DNA of 64,000 bases from Pseudoduganella lurida. Lineage in GTDB: Bacteria > Pseudomonadota > Gammaproteobacteria > Burkholderiales > Burkholderiaceae_D. The position numbers and the translations under genes were made by a program. This document shows positions 35,437-44,411 of this stretch, piece after piece; within the stretch, counting starts at the first letter, position 1, and each line of letters starts with the position of its first letter. The notes beneath the pieces were generated by a model. It had not been told where the DNA came from and made no database searches. It saw only the letters and a list, made by a program, of their open reading frames with translations. Location of the stretch: positions 558,001 to 622,000 of the forward strand of contig NZ_VLLB01000003.1 in NCBI RefSeq assembly GCF_007830455.1, given 5' to 3'.

Positions 35437-36912
35437 ATGACCTCGTCCGTACAAAAAGATCCCGCAGCCGACTCCAGCCTGCCACTCGACATGATTATCT
35501 TCGGCGGCATGGGCGACCTGGCGATGCGCAAGCTGCTGCCGGCGCTGTACATGGCCCACCTGCACGGCAACCTGCCGGCCGCCACCCGCATCATCTCCAC
35601 CGGCCGGCAGGACTTCGGCCGCGAGGCCTACCTCGGCTTCGTCGAGGAGAACTCGCGCTCGTTCATCAGCAGCGGCAACTTCGCCGACGACGCCTGGCGC
35701 AGCTTCCTGGCCCGTCTCGAATTCGTGCGCCTGGACGTGCAGCAGGACGACCTGTCGGCACTCGCCAGCGCCTCGCGCGAGGGCGCCGAACGGGTGTTCT
35801 ACCTGGCCACCGCGCCATCGCTGTTCACCACCATCTGCGAGAAGCTGGCCGCGGCCGGCCTGGTCGATGCCAATGCCCGCGTGGTGCTGGAAAAACCGCT
35901 GGGCCGCGACCTGGCCTCGGCTGTGGACATCAACGAGGCCGTCGGCAAGCATTTCGCCGAATCGCAGATCTACCGCATCGACCACTACCTGGGCAAGGAA
36001 ACCGTGCAGAACCTGATGGTGCTGCGCTTCGGGAACTCGATCCTGGAACCGCTGTGGCGCGCGCCGAACATCTCCAGCGTGCAGATCACGGTGGCCGAGG
36101 AAGTGGGCGTGGGCAGCCGCGCCGGCTTCTACGACAGCACCGGGGCCATGCGCGACATGGTGCAGAACCACCTGCTGCAGCTGCTGTGCATCGTGGCGAT
36201 GGAGCCGCCCGCGTCGCTGGCGCCGGATGCCGTGCGCGACGAAAAACTGAAGGTGCTGCGCTCGCTGCGCCGTTTCAGCCTGGCCACCATCGCGCGCGAC
36301 ACGGTGCGCGGCCAGTACGTGCGGGGCGCCAGCGGCAACCAGGCCGTGCCGGGCTACCTGGAAGAGAGCAACGTGCCGCAGGAGAGCGGCACGGAGACCT
36401 TCGTGGCGCTGCGCACCTATGTCGACACGTGGCGCTGGTCGAAGGTGCCGTTCTACCTGCGCACCGGCAAGCGCATGGAGAAGCGTTCGTCGAAGATCGT
36501 CATCGAGTTCGCCAACCCGCCGTTCCCGCTGTTCCCGGAAACCCAGGGCAGCGTCGCCAACCGCCTGGTGATCGAGCTGCAGCCGGAAGAAGCGATCAAG
36601 CTGCAGCTGATGGCCAAGCAGCCCGGCAGCGGCATGGAGATGCAGCAGGTGGCCCTGAACCTGGACCTGCAGTCCGCCTTCACGCAGCGCCGCGCCGAAG
36701 CCTACGAGCGCCTGCTGATCGACGTGGTGCGCGGCCGCCTGACGCACTTCATGCGCCGCGACGAGCTGGAAGCGGCATGGCAGTGGGCCGATCCGATCAT
36801 CGACGGCTGGGCGGAACTGAACGAAAAGCCCCGTCCGTACCAGGCCGGCACCTGGGGCCCGTCCGAATCGTTCGCGCTGCTGGCGCGGGACGGGTTCAGC
36901 TGGTTCGAGTAA
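35437..36912 (+). CDS. zwf: Glucose-6-phosphate 1-dehydrogenase
   Basis: A 491-residue enzyme that oxidises glucose 6-phosphate to 6-phosphogluconolactone with NADP+, first step of the pentose phosphate and Entner-Doudoroff routes. ATG at 35437 is used; an in-frame start 93 bp earlier lies upstream of the promoter. The dinucleotide motif is FGGMGDLAMRKLLPAL (about 17-32), with Met where many homologues have Ser/Ala. The active-site signature RIDHYLGKE (180-188) and the substrate-binding EKPLGRDL and the VPFYLRTGKRM motif are intact. It reads opposite to the dap genes that flank it and has no neighbouring pgl or edd, so it is a single-gene unit here. Confidence 0.96.
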   Translation: MTSSVQKDPAADSSLPLDMIIFGGMGDLAMRKLLPALYMAHLHGNLPAATRIISTGRQDFGREAYLGFVEENSRSFISSGNFADDAWRSFLARLEFVRLDVQQDDLSALASASREGAERVFYLATAPSLFTTICEKLAAAGLVDANARVVLEKPLGRDLASAVDINEAVGKHFAESQIYRIDHYLGKETVQNLMVLRFGNSILEPLWRAPNISSVQITVAEEVGVGSRAGFYDSTGAMRDMVQNHLLQLLCIVAMEPPASLAPDAVRDEKLKVLRSLRRFSLATIARDTVRGQYVRGASGNQAVPGYLEESNVPQESGTETFVALRTYVDTWRWSKVPFYLRTGKRMEKRSSKIVIEFANPPFPLFPETQGSVANRLVIELQPEEAIKLQLMAKQPGSGMEMQQVALNLDLQSAFTQRRAEAYERLLIDVVRGRLTHFMRRDELEAAWQWADPIIDGWAELNEKPRPYQAGTWGPSESFALLARDGFSWFE

Positions 36913-37002
36913 GGGCTGGAATGCCGGTACCGTAGCGGCGGCCAAGGAACTCGCGCTGCAAGACATCGGTATCGGCAATTCGACCATGGATGAGGTGAAC
37001 AC

Positions 37003-37434
37003 ATGCACGCGACTGATCGGTTACGTCGGAAAGTGCCGAAACTTCTGTTCATGCTGTGGTGCGCTCTGGCAGTCCTGCTGCTGTGGCTCGGGACCTTGCC
37101 GGATCCCTACAAGCTCTACGTGCTGCGGATTCCGGCGCCGCATCCCTATCCGGCGTGGCTGATCGTCGTGGAACTGATCATCTCTGCCATCGTGCTTGCG
37201 GCCTTCGGATGGGCCCTCACGGCAAAACGCGGGCAGCGCCTGCTGCGCCATCTGGTCTCGACGCCGCTGACCATCGTGGTGGGCGTCTTTGCGGCAGCGA
37301 GTTCGATGCATATGCCGTCGTGCTTTACGACGTTTGCGCTCGCCATGATCGTGGTGGCGCTGCTGTCCATCCTGTCCGGGCTCCTGTTCGTGATGCTGGC
37401 GGTGACACGACACTATGGCCGGGGGACGGATTAG
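37003..37434 (+). CDS. Small membrane protein of unknown function (four TM segments)
   Basis: A 143-residue hydrophobic protein with predicted TM helices at about 13-31, 50-70, 83-100 and 108-131, separated by short Arg/Lys-rich loops (positive-inside pattern). GAGGTG precedes ATG at 37003. No family recognised; no catalytic motif is visible. It follows zwf by 90 bp on the same strand but without functional link. Coding potential is supported by the hydrophobic pattern and the RBS rather than by homology. Confidence 0.6.
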   Translation: MHATDRLRRKVPKLLFMLWCALAVLLLWLGTLPDPYKLYVLRIPAPHPYPAWLIVVELIISAIVLAAFGWALTAKRGQRLLRHLVSTPLTIVVGVFAAASSMHMPSCFTTFALAMIVVALLSILSGLLFVMLAVTRHYGRGTD

Positions 37435-37685
37435 TCCGTCGACAAGGCGGCGCGCTAAACGAAACCTGGAGGCCCTCATGTAGACCGCCGGTTCGGGCAG
37501 CCTGGACTTTCGGCCCGCACGAATCGAACGAGTTGGACTACAGGGCGAAATTTGCCGGCCGTTTTAGAACGCCGCTTGTCGGTTTTAGAACGGTTTAGAC
37601 CGTAGCATCACGTACTAGCTGCAATGAGACTGACATGTGAAAACGGGCACCCGGACCGCAGATCGGGAGAAGCCGCTGAGCCCCC

Positions 37686-38828
37686 TCAGGGATCGAGGGT
37701 AAATTCCGTGAACGACGCTTCCGGCGCCGCGGCCTTCGGTTCCGGCTCGGCAGCCGGCTTGCTCTTGCTGTCCGGTCCATTGTTCAGCAGCCAGAGCAGG
37801 TTGGTGGCCGAATCGGCATTGGCCAGCGCCTCGTCCTGGGCGATGCGGCCATCCTGCACCAGCTTGTAAAGTGCCTGCTCGAACGACTGCGAGCCGGGCG
37901 ACAGGCTCTTGTCCAGCGCTTCCTTGATCTGGCCGATCTCGCCTTTCTCCATCAGGTCCGACACGTAGCGCGTGTTGACCATCACCTCCACGGCCGCCGT
38001 GCGCGGTCCGCCGCCGCTCGAGCGGATCAGCCGCTGCGAGACGATCGCCTTCACCGTCGACGACAGGTCCTGCAGCAGGGCAGGGCGGTTCTCGATCGGA
38101 TAGAAGCTGATGATGCGGTTCAGCGCGTTGTAGCTGTTGTTCGCGTGGAGCGTGGCGAGCACCAGGTGGCCCGACTGCGCGTAGGCCAGCGCGGCGGCCA
38201 TCGTTTCGCGGTCGCGGATCTCGCCGATCAGGATGCAGTCCGGCGCCTGCCGCATCGAGTTCTTCAGCGCCGTGCCGAAGTCCTTTGCATCGCTGCCGAT
38301 CTCGCGCTGGTTGACGATCGATTTTTTATTCTTGAACAGATACTCGATCGGGTCTTCGAGCGTGAGGATGTGGCCCGAGCGCAGTTCGTTGCGGTGGTCC
38401 AGCATCGCCGCGATGGTGGTCGATTTGCCTGACCCCGTGGCGCCCACGATCAGCATCAGCCCGCGCTTTTCCATGATCAGTTCGGCCAGCACGGGCGGCA
38501 GGGCCAGCTCGCCCAGCGCGGGGATATTGGCGGGCACGAAGCGGAACACGGCGGAGATGGTGCCGCGCTGGCGGAAGGCCGAGAGGCGGAAGCGCCCCAG
38601 GTTCGGCACCGACACGCCCATGTTCAGTTCATTGGTGGCGGCCAGCTCGGCCATCTGTTCGGGCGAACAGATCTCGGCCAGCAGCGCATCGATGTTTTCC
38701 GGCTCCAGCTTCTGCTGGTTGACGGGAATGAGGTTGCCGTTGATTTTCAGGTGCACCGGCGAATTCACGGCAAAGAACATGTCGGAGGCATTCTTCTCCT
38801 TCATCAGCTGGAACAGGCGGTCCATCAT
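37686..38828 (-). CDS. pilU: Type IV pilus retraction ATPase PilU
   Basis: A 380-residue hexameric ATPase of the PilT/PilU family that assists pilus retraction and twitching motility. ATG at 38828 (or the adjacent 38825) follows AAAGAGG; the frame is open further upstream only through repeats. Walker A GATGSGKST (129-137), the Asp box TLEDPIEYLF (156-165), Walker B region DCILIGEIRD (197-206) and the His box HLVLATLHANN are present. The acidic, Pro-rich end with SFTEFTLDP is typical of PilU rather than PilT. No pilT is adjacent. It lies downstream of dapD behind a dense repeat region. Confidence 0.92.
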   Translation of the reverse strand: MMDRLFQLMKEKNASDMFFAVNSPVHLKINGNLIPVNQQKLEPENIDALLAEICSPEQMAELAATNELNMGVSVPNLGRFRLSAFRQRGTISAVFRFVPANIPALGELALPPVLAELIMEKRGLMLIVGATGSGKSTTIAAMLDHRNELRSGHILTLEDPIEYLFKNKKSIVNQREIGSDAKDFGTALKNSMRQAPDCILIGEIRDRETMAAALAYAQSGHLVLATLHANNSYNALNRIISFYPIENRPALLQDLSSTVKAIVSQRLIRSSGGGPRTAAVEVMVNTRYVSDLMEKGEIGQIKEALDKSLSPGSQSFEQALYKLVQDGRIAQDEALANADSATNLLWLLNNGPDSKSKPAAEPEPKAAAPEASFTEFTLDP

Positions 38829-38859
38829 GGCGGTACCTCTTTGTGTCGTTGTCAGCGAT

Positions 38860-38985
38860 GCTGAAGTCGCGGATAGCGCGTGCGTCACGGGGTCTGACCC
38901 GTAGCGCCAGCGGCGCCGATATGCCGAAGTCGCGGATAGCGCTTGCGTCACGGGGTCTGACCCGTAGCAACAGCGGCGCCGATCC
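38860..38985. repeat. Two 63-bp direct repeats upstream of pilU
   Basis: Units at 38860-38922 and 38923-38985 share TGAAGTCGCGGATAGCGC, then GTGCGTCACGGGGTCTGACC, then CGTAGC and CAGCGGCGCCGAT, with about six differences. Each contains the GGGGTCTGACCC palindrome core. They begin 32 bp before the pilU start and so occupy its promoter/leader region. Confidence 0.9.
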
Positions 38986-39002
38986 TTGTCGTTAGCGGTA
39001 TC

Positions 39003-39069
39003 GCGGGTCTGACCCCAGCAGTTTGCGTGGGCCATCTTACCGCCGGCAAACGGCTGGGGTCAGACCCGC
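39003..39069. repeat. Long inverted repeat with GGGTCTGACCCC arms
   Basis: Arms at 39003-39026 and 39046-39069 match in 23 of 24 positions (GCGGGTCTGACCCCAGC followed by NGTTTGC) and enclose a 19-base loop. It could form a long hairpin in RNA or DNA. Related cores occur on both sides (38889, 38952, 39107), which makes this segment a cluster of one repeat family. Confidence 0.85.
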
Positions 39070-39121
39070 GACTCGTTCTGCGACCAGGTGAACAGTCCCG
39101 GGCGCAGTGGGTCAGACCCCG

Positions 39122-39290
39122 GTGCGCGAACGCCGCGGATACCGGGAGCAAACTCCGGTGCGCGAACGCCGCGGACACCGGAAGCAGACCCCGGTGCGCG
39201 AACGCCGCGGACACCGGAAGCAGACCCCGGTGCGCGAACGCCGCGGATACCGGGAGCAGACCCCGGTGCGCGAACGCCGCGGATACCGGA
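39122..39290. repeat. 36-bp tandem repeat, 4.7 units, abutting the dapD stop codon
   Basis: Units start at 39122, 39158, 39194, 39230 and 39266 and follow GTGCGCGAACGCCGCGGA, then YACCGGRAGCAGACCCCG. The second and third are identical, and the last is cut at 39290, immediately before the dapD stop codon (TCA, 39291-39293). There are no unique spacers, so it is a minisatellite and not a CRISPR array. Confidence 0.92.
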
Positions 39291-40118
39291 TCAAATCCCG
39301 CGCAGCAGCTCGTTGATGCCGGTCTTGGCGCGCGTCTGCGCATCCACGCGCTTGACGATCACCGCGCAGTACAGGCTGTACTTGCCATCGGCCGACGGCA
39401 GCGAACCCGAAACCACGACGGAGCCGGAAGGAATGCGGCCATACGTCACTTCGCCGGTGGCGCGGTCGTAGATCTTGGTCGACTGGCCGATGTACACGCC
39501 CATCGAGATCACGGAGTTCTCTTCGACGATCACGCCTTCCACGATCTCGGAACGGGCGCCGATGAAGCAGTTGTCCTCGATGATCGTCGGGTTGGCCTGC
39601 ATCGGTTCCAGCACGCCGCCGATGCCCACGCCGCCAGACAGGTGGACGTTCTTGCCGATCTGCGCGCACGAACCGACCGTTGCCCAGGTATCGACCATCG
39701 CGCCTTCATCGACATACGCGCCGATGTTCACGTAGGAAGGCATCAGCACCACGTTCTTGCCGATGAACGAACCGCGGCGGGCCACGGCCGGCGGCACCAC
39801 GCGGAAGCCGCCCTTGGCGAAATCGTCGGCGGTGTAGCTGGCGAACTTGGTCGGTACCTTGTCGTAGAACTGCATCGTGCCGTCGGACGGCAGCACCACG
39901 TTGTTCTCGAGGCGGAACGACAGCAGCACGGCCTTCTTGACCCACTGGTTCACCACCCAGGTGCCGGTGTCCTTCTGCGCCACGCGCAGCGAGCCGTCAT
40001 CGAGGCCGGCCAGCACGTGGTTGACGGCGTCGCGCACTTCCGCGGTGGCGTTCGACGGGTTGATCTCGGCGCGGGCGTCCCATGCCGATTCGATGATTTG
40101 CTGGAGTTGTTGGGTCAT
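39291..40118 (-). CDS. dapD: 2,3,4,5-tetrahydropyridine-2,6-dicarboxylate N-succinyltransferase
   Basis: A 275-residue acyltransferase that succinylates tetrahydrodipicolinate in the lysine/diaminopimelate pathway. ATG at 40118 gives the usual opening [13 protein letters not shown]; an ATG 12 bp earlier is less likely. The left-handed beta-helix hexapeptide region is clear at about 105-215 ([56 protein letters not shown]), and [14 protein letters not shown] is characteristic of DapD. Length matches E. coli (274). It follows dapC by 8 bp, and its stop touches a 36-bp repeat tract. Confidence 0.97.
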   Translation of the reverse strand: MTQQLQQIIESAWDARAEINPSNATAEVRDAVNHVLAGLDDGSLRVAQKDTGTWVVNQWVKKAVLLSFRLENNVVLPSDGTMQFYDKVPTKFASYTADDFAKGGFRVVPPAVARRGSFIGKNVVLMPSYVNIGAYVDEGAMVDTWATVGSCAQIGKNVHLSGGVGIGGVLEPMQANPTIIEDNCFIGARSEIVEGVIVEENSVISMGVYIGQSTKIYDRATGEVTYGRIPSGSVVVSGSLPSADGKYSLYCAVIVKRVDAQTRAKTGINELLRGI

Positions 40119-40126
40119 GATGCGAT

Positions 40127-41341
40127 TCACTTGGTAAGGGAGTTACAGAATTGAACGATGCGCTGCGCCGCTTCCAGGCCTTCGGCCGTTTCGGCCACGA
40201 GCGCCATGCGGATGCGGTTGCGTCCCGGATTGGTGCCGTGCGCCTCGCGGGCCAGGTAGCTGCCCGGCAGCACGGTGACGTTCTGCTCGGCGTACAGGCG
40301 GCGCGCGAACTCGGTGTCTGACAGGCCGGTGCGGCTCACGTCGGCCCACAGGTAGAAGCCGGCATCCGGCAGCTGCACGTCAAGCACTTCCTGCAGCAGC
40401 GGCGTGATCGCGTCGAACTTGGCGCGGTACTGCGCGCGGTTGTCCTCGACGTGCGCTTCGTCGTTCCACGCCGCGATCGATGCCGCCTGCACGGGCGGGC
40501 TCATGGCGCCGCCCTGGTAGGTGCGGAACAGCAGGAATTTCTTCAGCAGGTCGGCGTCGCCGGCCACGAAGCCGGAACGCAGGCCCGGCACGTTGGAGCG
40601 CTTCGACAGGCTGGAGAAGACGACCAGGCGCGCATACGGTTTGTCGACGCTCGACAGGCCCAGGATATGCGCCGCCTGCAGTGCACCCAGCGGGGCCTCG
40701 TCGCCATGATAGATCTCGGAGTAGCACTCGTCGGAGGCGATCACGAAGCCGTGGCGCTCGGACAGCGCGAACAGGTTTTCCCAGTCCGTCAGCGACAACA
40801 CGGCGCCAGTCGGATTGCCGGGCGAGCACAGGTACAGCAGCTGCACGCGTTTCCAGACTTCTTCCGGCACGCTGTCGTAGTCGCAGCCGAAATTGCGCGC
40901 CGGGTCCGAGTTCACGAAGTACGGCTCGGCGCCGGACAGGAACGCAGCGCCTTCGTAGATCTGGTAGAACGGGTTCGGGCACACCACCAGCGCATTCGCG
41001 CTCGGGTCGATGACAGCCTGGGCGAACGCGAACAGCGCCTCGCGCGAGCCGTTCACCGGCAGCACCTGCGTGGCCGCGTTCAGGGGCGGCAAGCCGTAGC
41101 GGCGCTCCAGCCAGGCGGCGATCGTGCGGCGCAGCGCTTCGGTGCCGGCCGTGACGGGATACACGGCCAGGCCGTCGAGGCTGTCCGCCAATGCCTGTTT
41201 GATGAACGGTGGCGTGGGATGCTTCGGTTCGCCGATGCCGAGGCTGATGTGGCGCAGCGCGGGGTTCGGTGTGGCGCCCTCGAACAGCTGGCGCAGTTTT
41301 TCGAACGGGTAGGGGTGCAGTTTGTCGAGCAGAGGATTCAC
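40127..41341 (-). CDS. dapC: N-succinyl-LL-diaminopimelate aminotransferase
   Basis: A 404-residue class I PLP aminotransferase that makes N-succinyl-LL-diaminopimelate, the step between DapD and DapE. Features: [20 protein letters not shown], substrate-binding [52 protein letters not shown], and the PLP-Lys in [15 protein letters not shown]; the terminal [10 protein letters not shown] carries the carboxylate-binding Arg. The SLSKRSN sequence and immediate coupling to dapD point to DapC rather than another aminotransferase. Confidence 0.95.
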   Translation of the reverse strand: MNPLLDKLHPYPFEKLRQLFEGATPNPALRHISLGIGEPKHPTPPFIKQALADSLDGLAVYPVTAGTEALRRTIAAWLERRYGLPPLNAATQVLPVNGSREALFAFAQAVIDPSANALVVCPNPFYQIYEGAAFLSGAEPYFVNSDPARNFGCDYDSVPEEVWKRVQLLYLCSPGNPTGAVLSLTDWENLFALSERHGFVIASDECYSEIYHGDEAPLGALQAAHILGLSSVDKPYARLVVFSSLSKRSNVPGLRSGFVAGDADLLKKFLLFRTYQGGAMSPPVQAASIAAWNDEAHVEDNRAQYRAKFDAITPLLQEVLDVQLPDAGFYLWADVSRTGLSDTEFARRLYAEQNVTVLPGSYLAREAHGTNPGRNRIRMALVAETAEGLEAAQRIVQFCNSLTK

Positions 41342-41377
41342 GTCGGGCCGGCTGGAGTCGGGGATTCGGAGCCGGCA

Positions 41378-41383
41378 ATTATA
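41378..41383 (-). promoter_or_regulatory. -10 element upstream of dapC
   Basis: TATAAT on the minus strand, 37 bp before the dapC start. No good -35 hexamer is seen at 16-18 bp (41400-41407). It implies that dapC-dapD can be expressed separately from motA. Confidence 0.5.
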
Positions 41384-41431
41384 GCCCGGACCGGACCGCC
41401 GTGAGGAAAGGCCGCCACCGCCCGCGTCATG

Positions 41432-42292
41432 TCACTTGGCCCGGACCAGGCGCACCTGCTTGTCCAGCTCCATGAACGACGGACGCTCCGTGGCCGAGAT
41501 GACCTTGCGGCCAAATTCTACCGACAGGGCCGGCGCATAGCCGTTCAGGCTGGCCAGCAGGGTCACCTTGATGCACTGGTACATCTTGGCCTTCTCCTGG
41601 TGCTTGCGGCGCAGCAGATTCGCGGCTGGCGCAACGAAGCCATACGCCAGCAGGATGCCGGTGAATGTGCCGACCAGCGCGCCGGCGATCAGCACGCCCA
41701 GCTCGGACGGTGGCAGGCCGACCGAGGCCATCGTGTGCACCACGCCGATCACGGCCGCGACGATGCCGAACGCGGGCATCGCCTCGGCCAGCTGGGCAAT
41801 CGTGTGGGCGGGCAGCTCGGCATCCTCGTGGTGCGTCTCGATCTCGTTGTCCATCAGGTTCTCGATCTGGAACGCATCCATGTTCCCGGAGATCATGAGG
41901 CGCAGGTAGTCCGTGATGAACTCGAGGATCGCGTGGTCGTCCATCAGCAGCGGGTAGCGCGTGAACAGCGGGCTTTCGTAGGGATCGTCGACATCCTTCT
42001 CGACCGACATCAGGCCTTCCTTGCGGATCTTCGTGAGGAGCTCGTACAGCAGCGACATCAGGTCCATGTACATCGACCTGGTGTAGGTAGCGCCCTGGAA
42101 CAGCGTGGGCAGCGCCGTCAGCGTGGCGCGGATGGCCTTGCCGTCGTTGGCGGCAAAGAACGCGCCCAGCGCGGCGCCGCCGATGATCAGGAGCTCGACC
42201 GGCTGGATCAGCGCGGCGACATGGCCGCCCTGCAGCGCGAAGCCGCCCAGCACGGACACCAGCACGACGATGAATCCCACGATGACCAGCAT
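41432..42292 (-). CDS. motA: Flagellar motor stator protein MotA
   Basis: A 286-residue inner-membrane stator subunit that conducts protons with MotB to drive flagellar rotation. ATG at 42292 follows AGGAGATC; a longer in-frame version is unsupported. Four TM segments are visible (about 1-20, 30-50, 168-190, 200-222), with the cytoplasmic loop between TM2 and TM3. MotA signatures include MLVIVGFIVVLVSVLGGF, the loop sequence DDPYESPLFTRYPLLMDDHA, and PAFGIVAAVIGVVHTM where the conserved Pro of TM3 lies. No motB follows: the next gene is dapC, 90 bp downstream. Confidence 0.95.
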   Translation of the reverse strand: MLVIVGFIVVLVSVLGGFALQGGHVAALIQPVELLIIGGAALGAFFAANDGKAIRATLTALPTLFQGATYTRSMYMDLMSLLYELLTKIRKEGLMSVEKDVDDPYESPLFTRYPLLMDDHAILEFITDYLRLMISGNMDAFQIENLMDNEIETHHEDAELPAHTIAQLAEAMPAFGIVAAVIGVVHTMASVGLPPSELGVLIAGALVGTFTGILLAYGFVAPAANLLRRKHQEKAKMYQCIKVTLLASLNGYAPALSVEFGRKVISATERPSFMELDKQVRLVRAK

Positions 42293-42483
42293 ACGATCTC
42301 CTGAAATGATGCTATCAGGAAATATTAACCGGTTTTGCGACCGTTGGGGAGTGCAATAAATCAACTTTTGGTGGCGGCGTTGTCCGCGCGCACGGGCCGG
42401 TAGCCGACGTGCTACGGGCTTGGCGGCGCCGTGGCCCGGCTGCCCGATGCTATGCTGGATGTCATCATCTTCCGGGAGCGAGC

Positions 42484-42873
42484 ATGCAAGCACAACCCCT
42501 GATCGCCGTCGCCGATGTCGAGGCGGCCAGCCGCTGGTACCAGGCCGTGCTGGGCTGCCACGGCACGCATGGCGGCACCGACTACGAACAGCTGGCGTTC
42601 GACGGCCGCATCATCCTGCAATTGCACCGCTGGGATGCGCAGCACCATGCGCACGTGGGCGATCCGGCCTGCCGTCCGTACGGCAACGGCGTGCTGCTGT
42701 GGTTCTGGACGGACGACTTCGACGACGCCGTCGACCGCGCTGCCGCCAACGGCGCGAAGGTCGTCGATGGCCCGAAGGAAAACCGCAACGCCCAGCACCG
42801 CGAACTGTGGCTGAACGATCCGGACGGCTACGTGGTCGTCATCGCCGGCCCCTACGGCGACGTGGGCATGTGA
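42484..42873 (+). CDS. VOC-superfamily protein
   Basis: A 129-residue single VOC (glyoxalase-like) protein. ATG at 42484 follows GGGAG and starts the first beta strand (PLIAVADVEAASRWYQAVLG, about 5-24). The second module starts near FWTDDFDDAVDRAAANGAKV, and the C-terminal ELWLNDPDGYVVVIAGPYG supplies the usual metal Glu region (E in RELWLND). Function may be a small-molecule lyase, isomerase or resistance protein; not determinable. It diverges from motA. Confidence 0.85.
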   Translation: MQAQPLIAVADVEAASRWYQAVLGCHGTHGGTDYEQLAFDGRIILQLHRWDAQHHAHVGDPACRPYGNGVLLWFWTDDFDDAVDRAAANGAKVVDGPKENRNAQHRELWLNDPDGYVVVIAGPYGDVGM

Positions 42874-42879
42874 CGGCCC

Positions 42880-42986
42880 AGCCCGTGTCCCGGTGCCAGG
42901 CACCAGGACACGGGCTCATCAGTGGCGGTACTTTTATCCCGGTGCCTGGCACCAGGACACGGGCTCATCAGTGGCGGTGCTTTATA
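42880..42986. repeat. Two 49-bp direct repeats with GGTGCCNGGCACC palindromes
   Basis: Units at 42889-42937 and 42938-42986 are almost identical (CCCGGTGCCAGGCACCAGGA, then CACGGGCTCATCAGTGGCGG, then a T-rich end). The first is preceded by GCCCGTGTCC, giving a longer palindrome (42880-42916). They fill the gap before the rhlE start at 43017 and would be in its leader or promoter. Confidence 0.85.
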
Positions 42987-43016
42987 CTGCGCGCTGATAC
43001 TGCTTCCCACTTCCTT

Positions 43017-44264
43017 ATGTCCTTTGCTTCCCTGGGCCTGTCGCCCGCCCTCCACGACGCCATCGCGGCGATCGGCTACACCACGCCGACCCCGATCCAG
43101 GCCGCCGCCATTCCCGCCGCACTGCAGGGGAGGGATGTGCTGGGCGCGGCGCAGACCGGCTCCGGCAAGACGGCCGCCTTCGTGCTGCCGATGCTGCAGG
43201 CGCTGCTGGCACGGCAGGGTACGCGGCGCGGCCTGCATGGCCTCGTGCTGGTCCCGACCCGCGAGCTGGCCGCGCAGGTGGGCGAGGCGATCCGCGCGCT
43301 GGTGCAGCACCTGCCGTCCACCATCAAGGTGTCGATCGTGTTCGGCGGCGTGTCGATCAATCCGCAGATGATGGCGCTGCGTGGCGGCACGGACATCATC
43401 GTCGCCACGCCGGGCCGCCTGCTGGACCTGGCGCGCCACAACGCCGTGCAGCTGGCGAACGTGGCAACGCTGGTGCTGGACGAAGCGGACAAGCTGCTGG
43501 ACATGGGCTTTGCCGAGGAAATCGCCGAAGTGCTCGCGCTGCTGCCGGCCAGGCGACAGAACCTGTTCTTCTCGGCGACGTTCCCGCCGGCCGTGCAGGA
43601 GCTGGCGGAGAAGCTGCTGCATGATCCGCTGCGGGCCGAAGTCACGGACGGAGCGCAGCACGCGCCGGACATCGTCCAGCGCGCCATCGAAGTGGAAGAC
43701 CGCCGCCGCCTGCAGCTGCTGCGCCACCTCATCCGCGAGAACAAGTGGCGCCAAGTGCTGGTGTTCGTCGCCACCAAATATGCCGCCGAGCAGGTGGCCG
43801 AAAAGCTGCGCCGCAACGACGTGGCGGCGGAAACCTTCCACGGCGACTTCAGCCAGGGCGCCCGCACCGAGGTGCTGGGCGACTTCCGTGCGGGACGCCT
43901 GCACGTGCTGGTTGCCACCGACATCGCCGCGCGCGGCATCGACATCGAGCAGTTGCCCGTCGTCGTCAACTACGACCTGCCGCGCTCCACCGACGACTAC
44001 ACCCACCGTATCGGCCGCACCGGCCGCGCCGGCGCCAGCGGCATCGCGATCAGTTTCATTCAACCCGACGGCGAAGCGCATTTCCGCCTGATCGAAAAGC
44101 GCCAGGGCCAGCGCGTGCCCCGTGAGCGCATCGCGGGATTCGAACCGTCCGAGGCCAGTGCAGGACTGCCGGCCGGCGATCCGAACGGCGGCATCAAGGG
44201 CAAGCGCAAGAGTAAAAAGGACAAGCTGCGCGAAGCGGCAGCCGGGGCGTCCGACAATCCCTGA
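43017..44264 (+). CDS. rhlE: DEAD-box ATP-dependent RNA helicase RhlE
   Basis: A 415-residue RNA helicase for ribosome assembly or RNA turnover. ATG at 43017 starts the Q-motif region directly (MSFASLGLSPALHDAIAAIG, GYTTPTPIQ at 20-28). Motifs: Walker A AQTGSGKT (45-52), PTRELA (80-85), TPGRLLDL (131-138), DEAD (155-158), SAT (186-188), then helicase domain 2 with FVATK, HGDFSQGAR, VATDIAARGIDI and HRIGRTGRAG. The C-terminal tail is short and basic (KGKRKSKKDKLRE). RhlE is the best subfamily call for the 'VLDEADKLLDMGF' and short tail, SrmB/DbpA being less likely. Confidence 0.92.
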   Translation: MSFASLGLSPALHDAIAAIGYTTPTPIQAAAIPAALQGRDVLGAAQTGSGKTAAFVLPMLQALLARQGTRRGLHGLVLVPTRELAAQVGEAIRALVQHLPSTIKVSIVFGGVSINPQMMALRGGTDIIVATPGRLLDLARHNAVQLANVATLVLDEADKLLDMGFAEEIAEVLALLPARRQNLFFSATFPPAVQELAEKLLHDPLRAEVTDGAQHAPDIVQRAIEVEDRRRLQLLRHLIRENKWRQVLVFVATKYAAEQVAEKLRRNDVAAETFHGDFSQGARTEVLGDFRAGRLHVLVATDIAARGIDIEQLPVVVNYDLPRSTDDYTHRIGRTGRAGASGIAISFIQPDGEAHFRLIEKRQGQRVPRERIAGFEPSEASAGLPAGDPNGGIKGKRKSKKDKLREAAAGASDNP

Positions 44265-44411
44265 TGCATCCCTGGCTGCGGCTGGTTCCCGCAAAGCTGC
44301 AGCCTGTCGCATCGACTCATCCATGACAGCGGCATTTCACTAGAGTGGTCCTGCGTGCCGTAACGCAGGCGCCACCGTGCGAAGTCCAACTGTCATGCGA
44401 GGAGTCGACGA

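Noticed and set aside
38829..39035. In-frame 5' extension of pilU through the 63-bp repeats
   Set aside because: PilU homologues start at MDRLFQLM, and a good ribosome-binding site precedes 38828; the extension only encodes repeat sequence.
39122..39290. Possible CRISPR array (36-bp direct repeats)
   Set aside because: Units follow each other directly with no spacers and no cas genes are near; it is a minisatellite.
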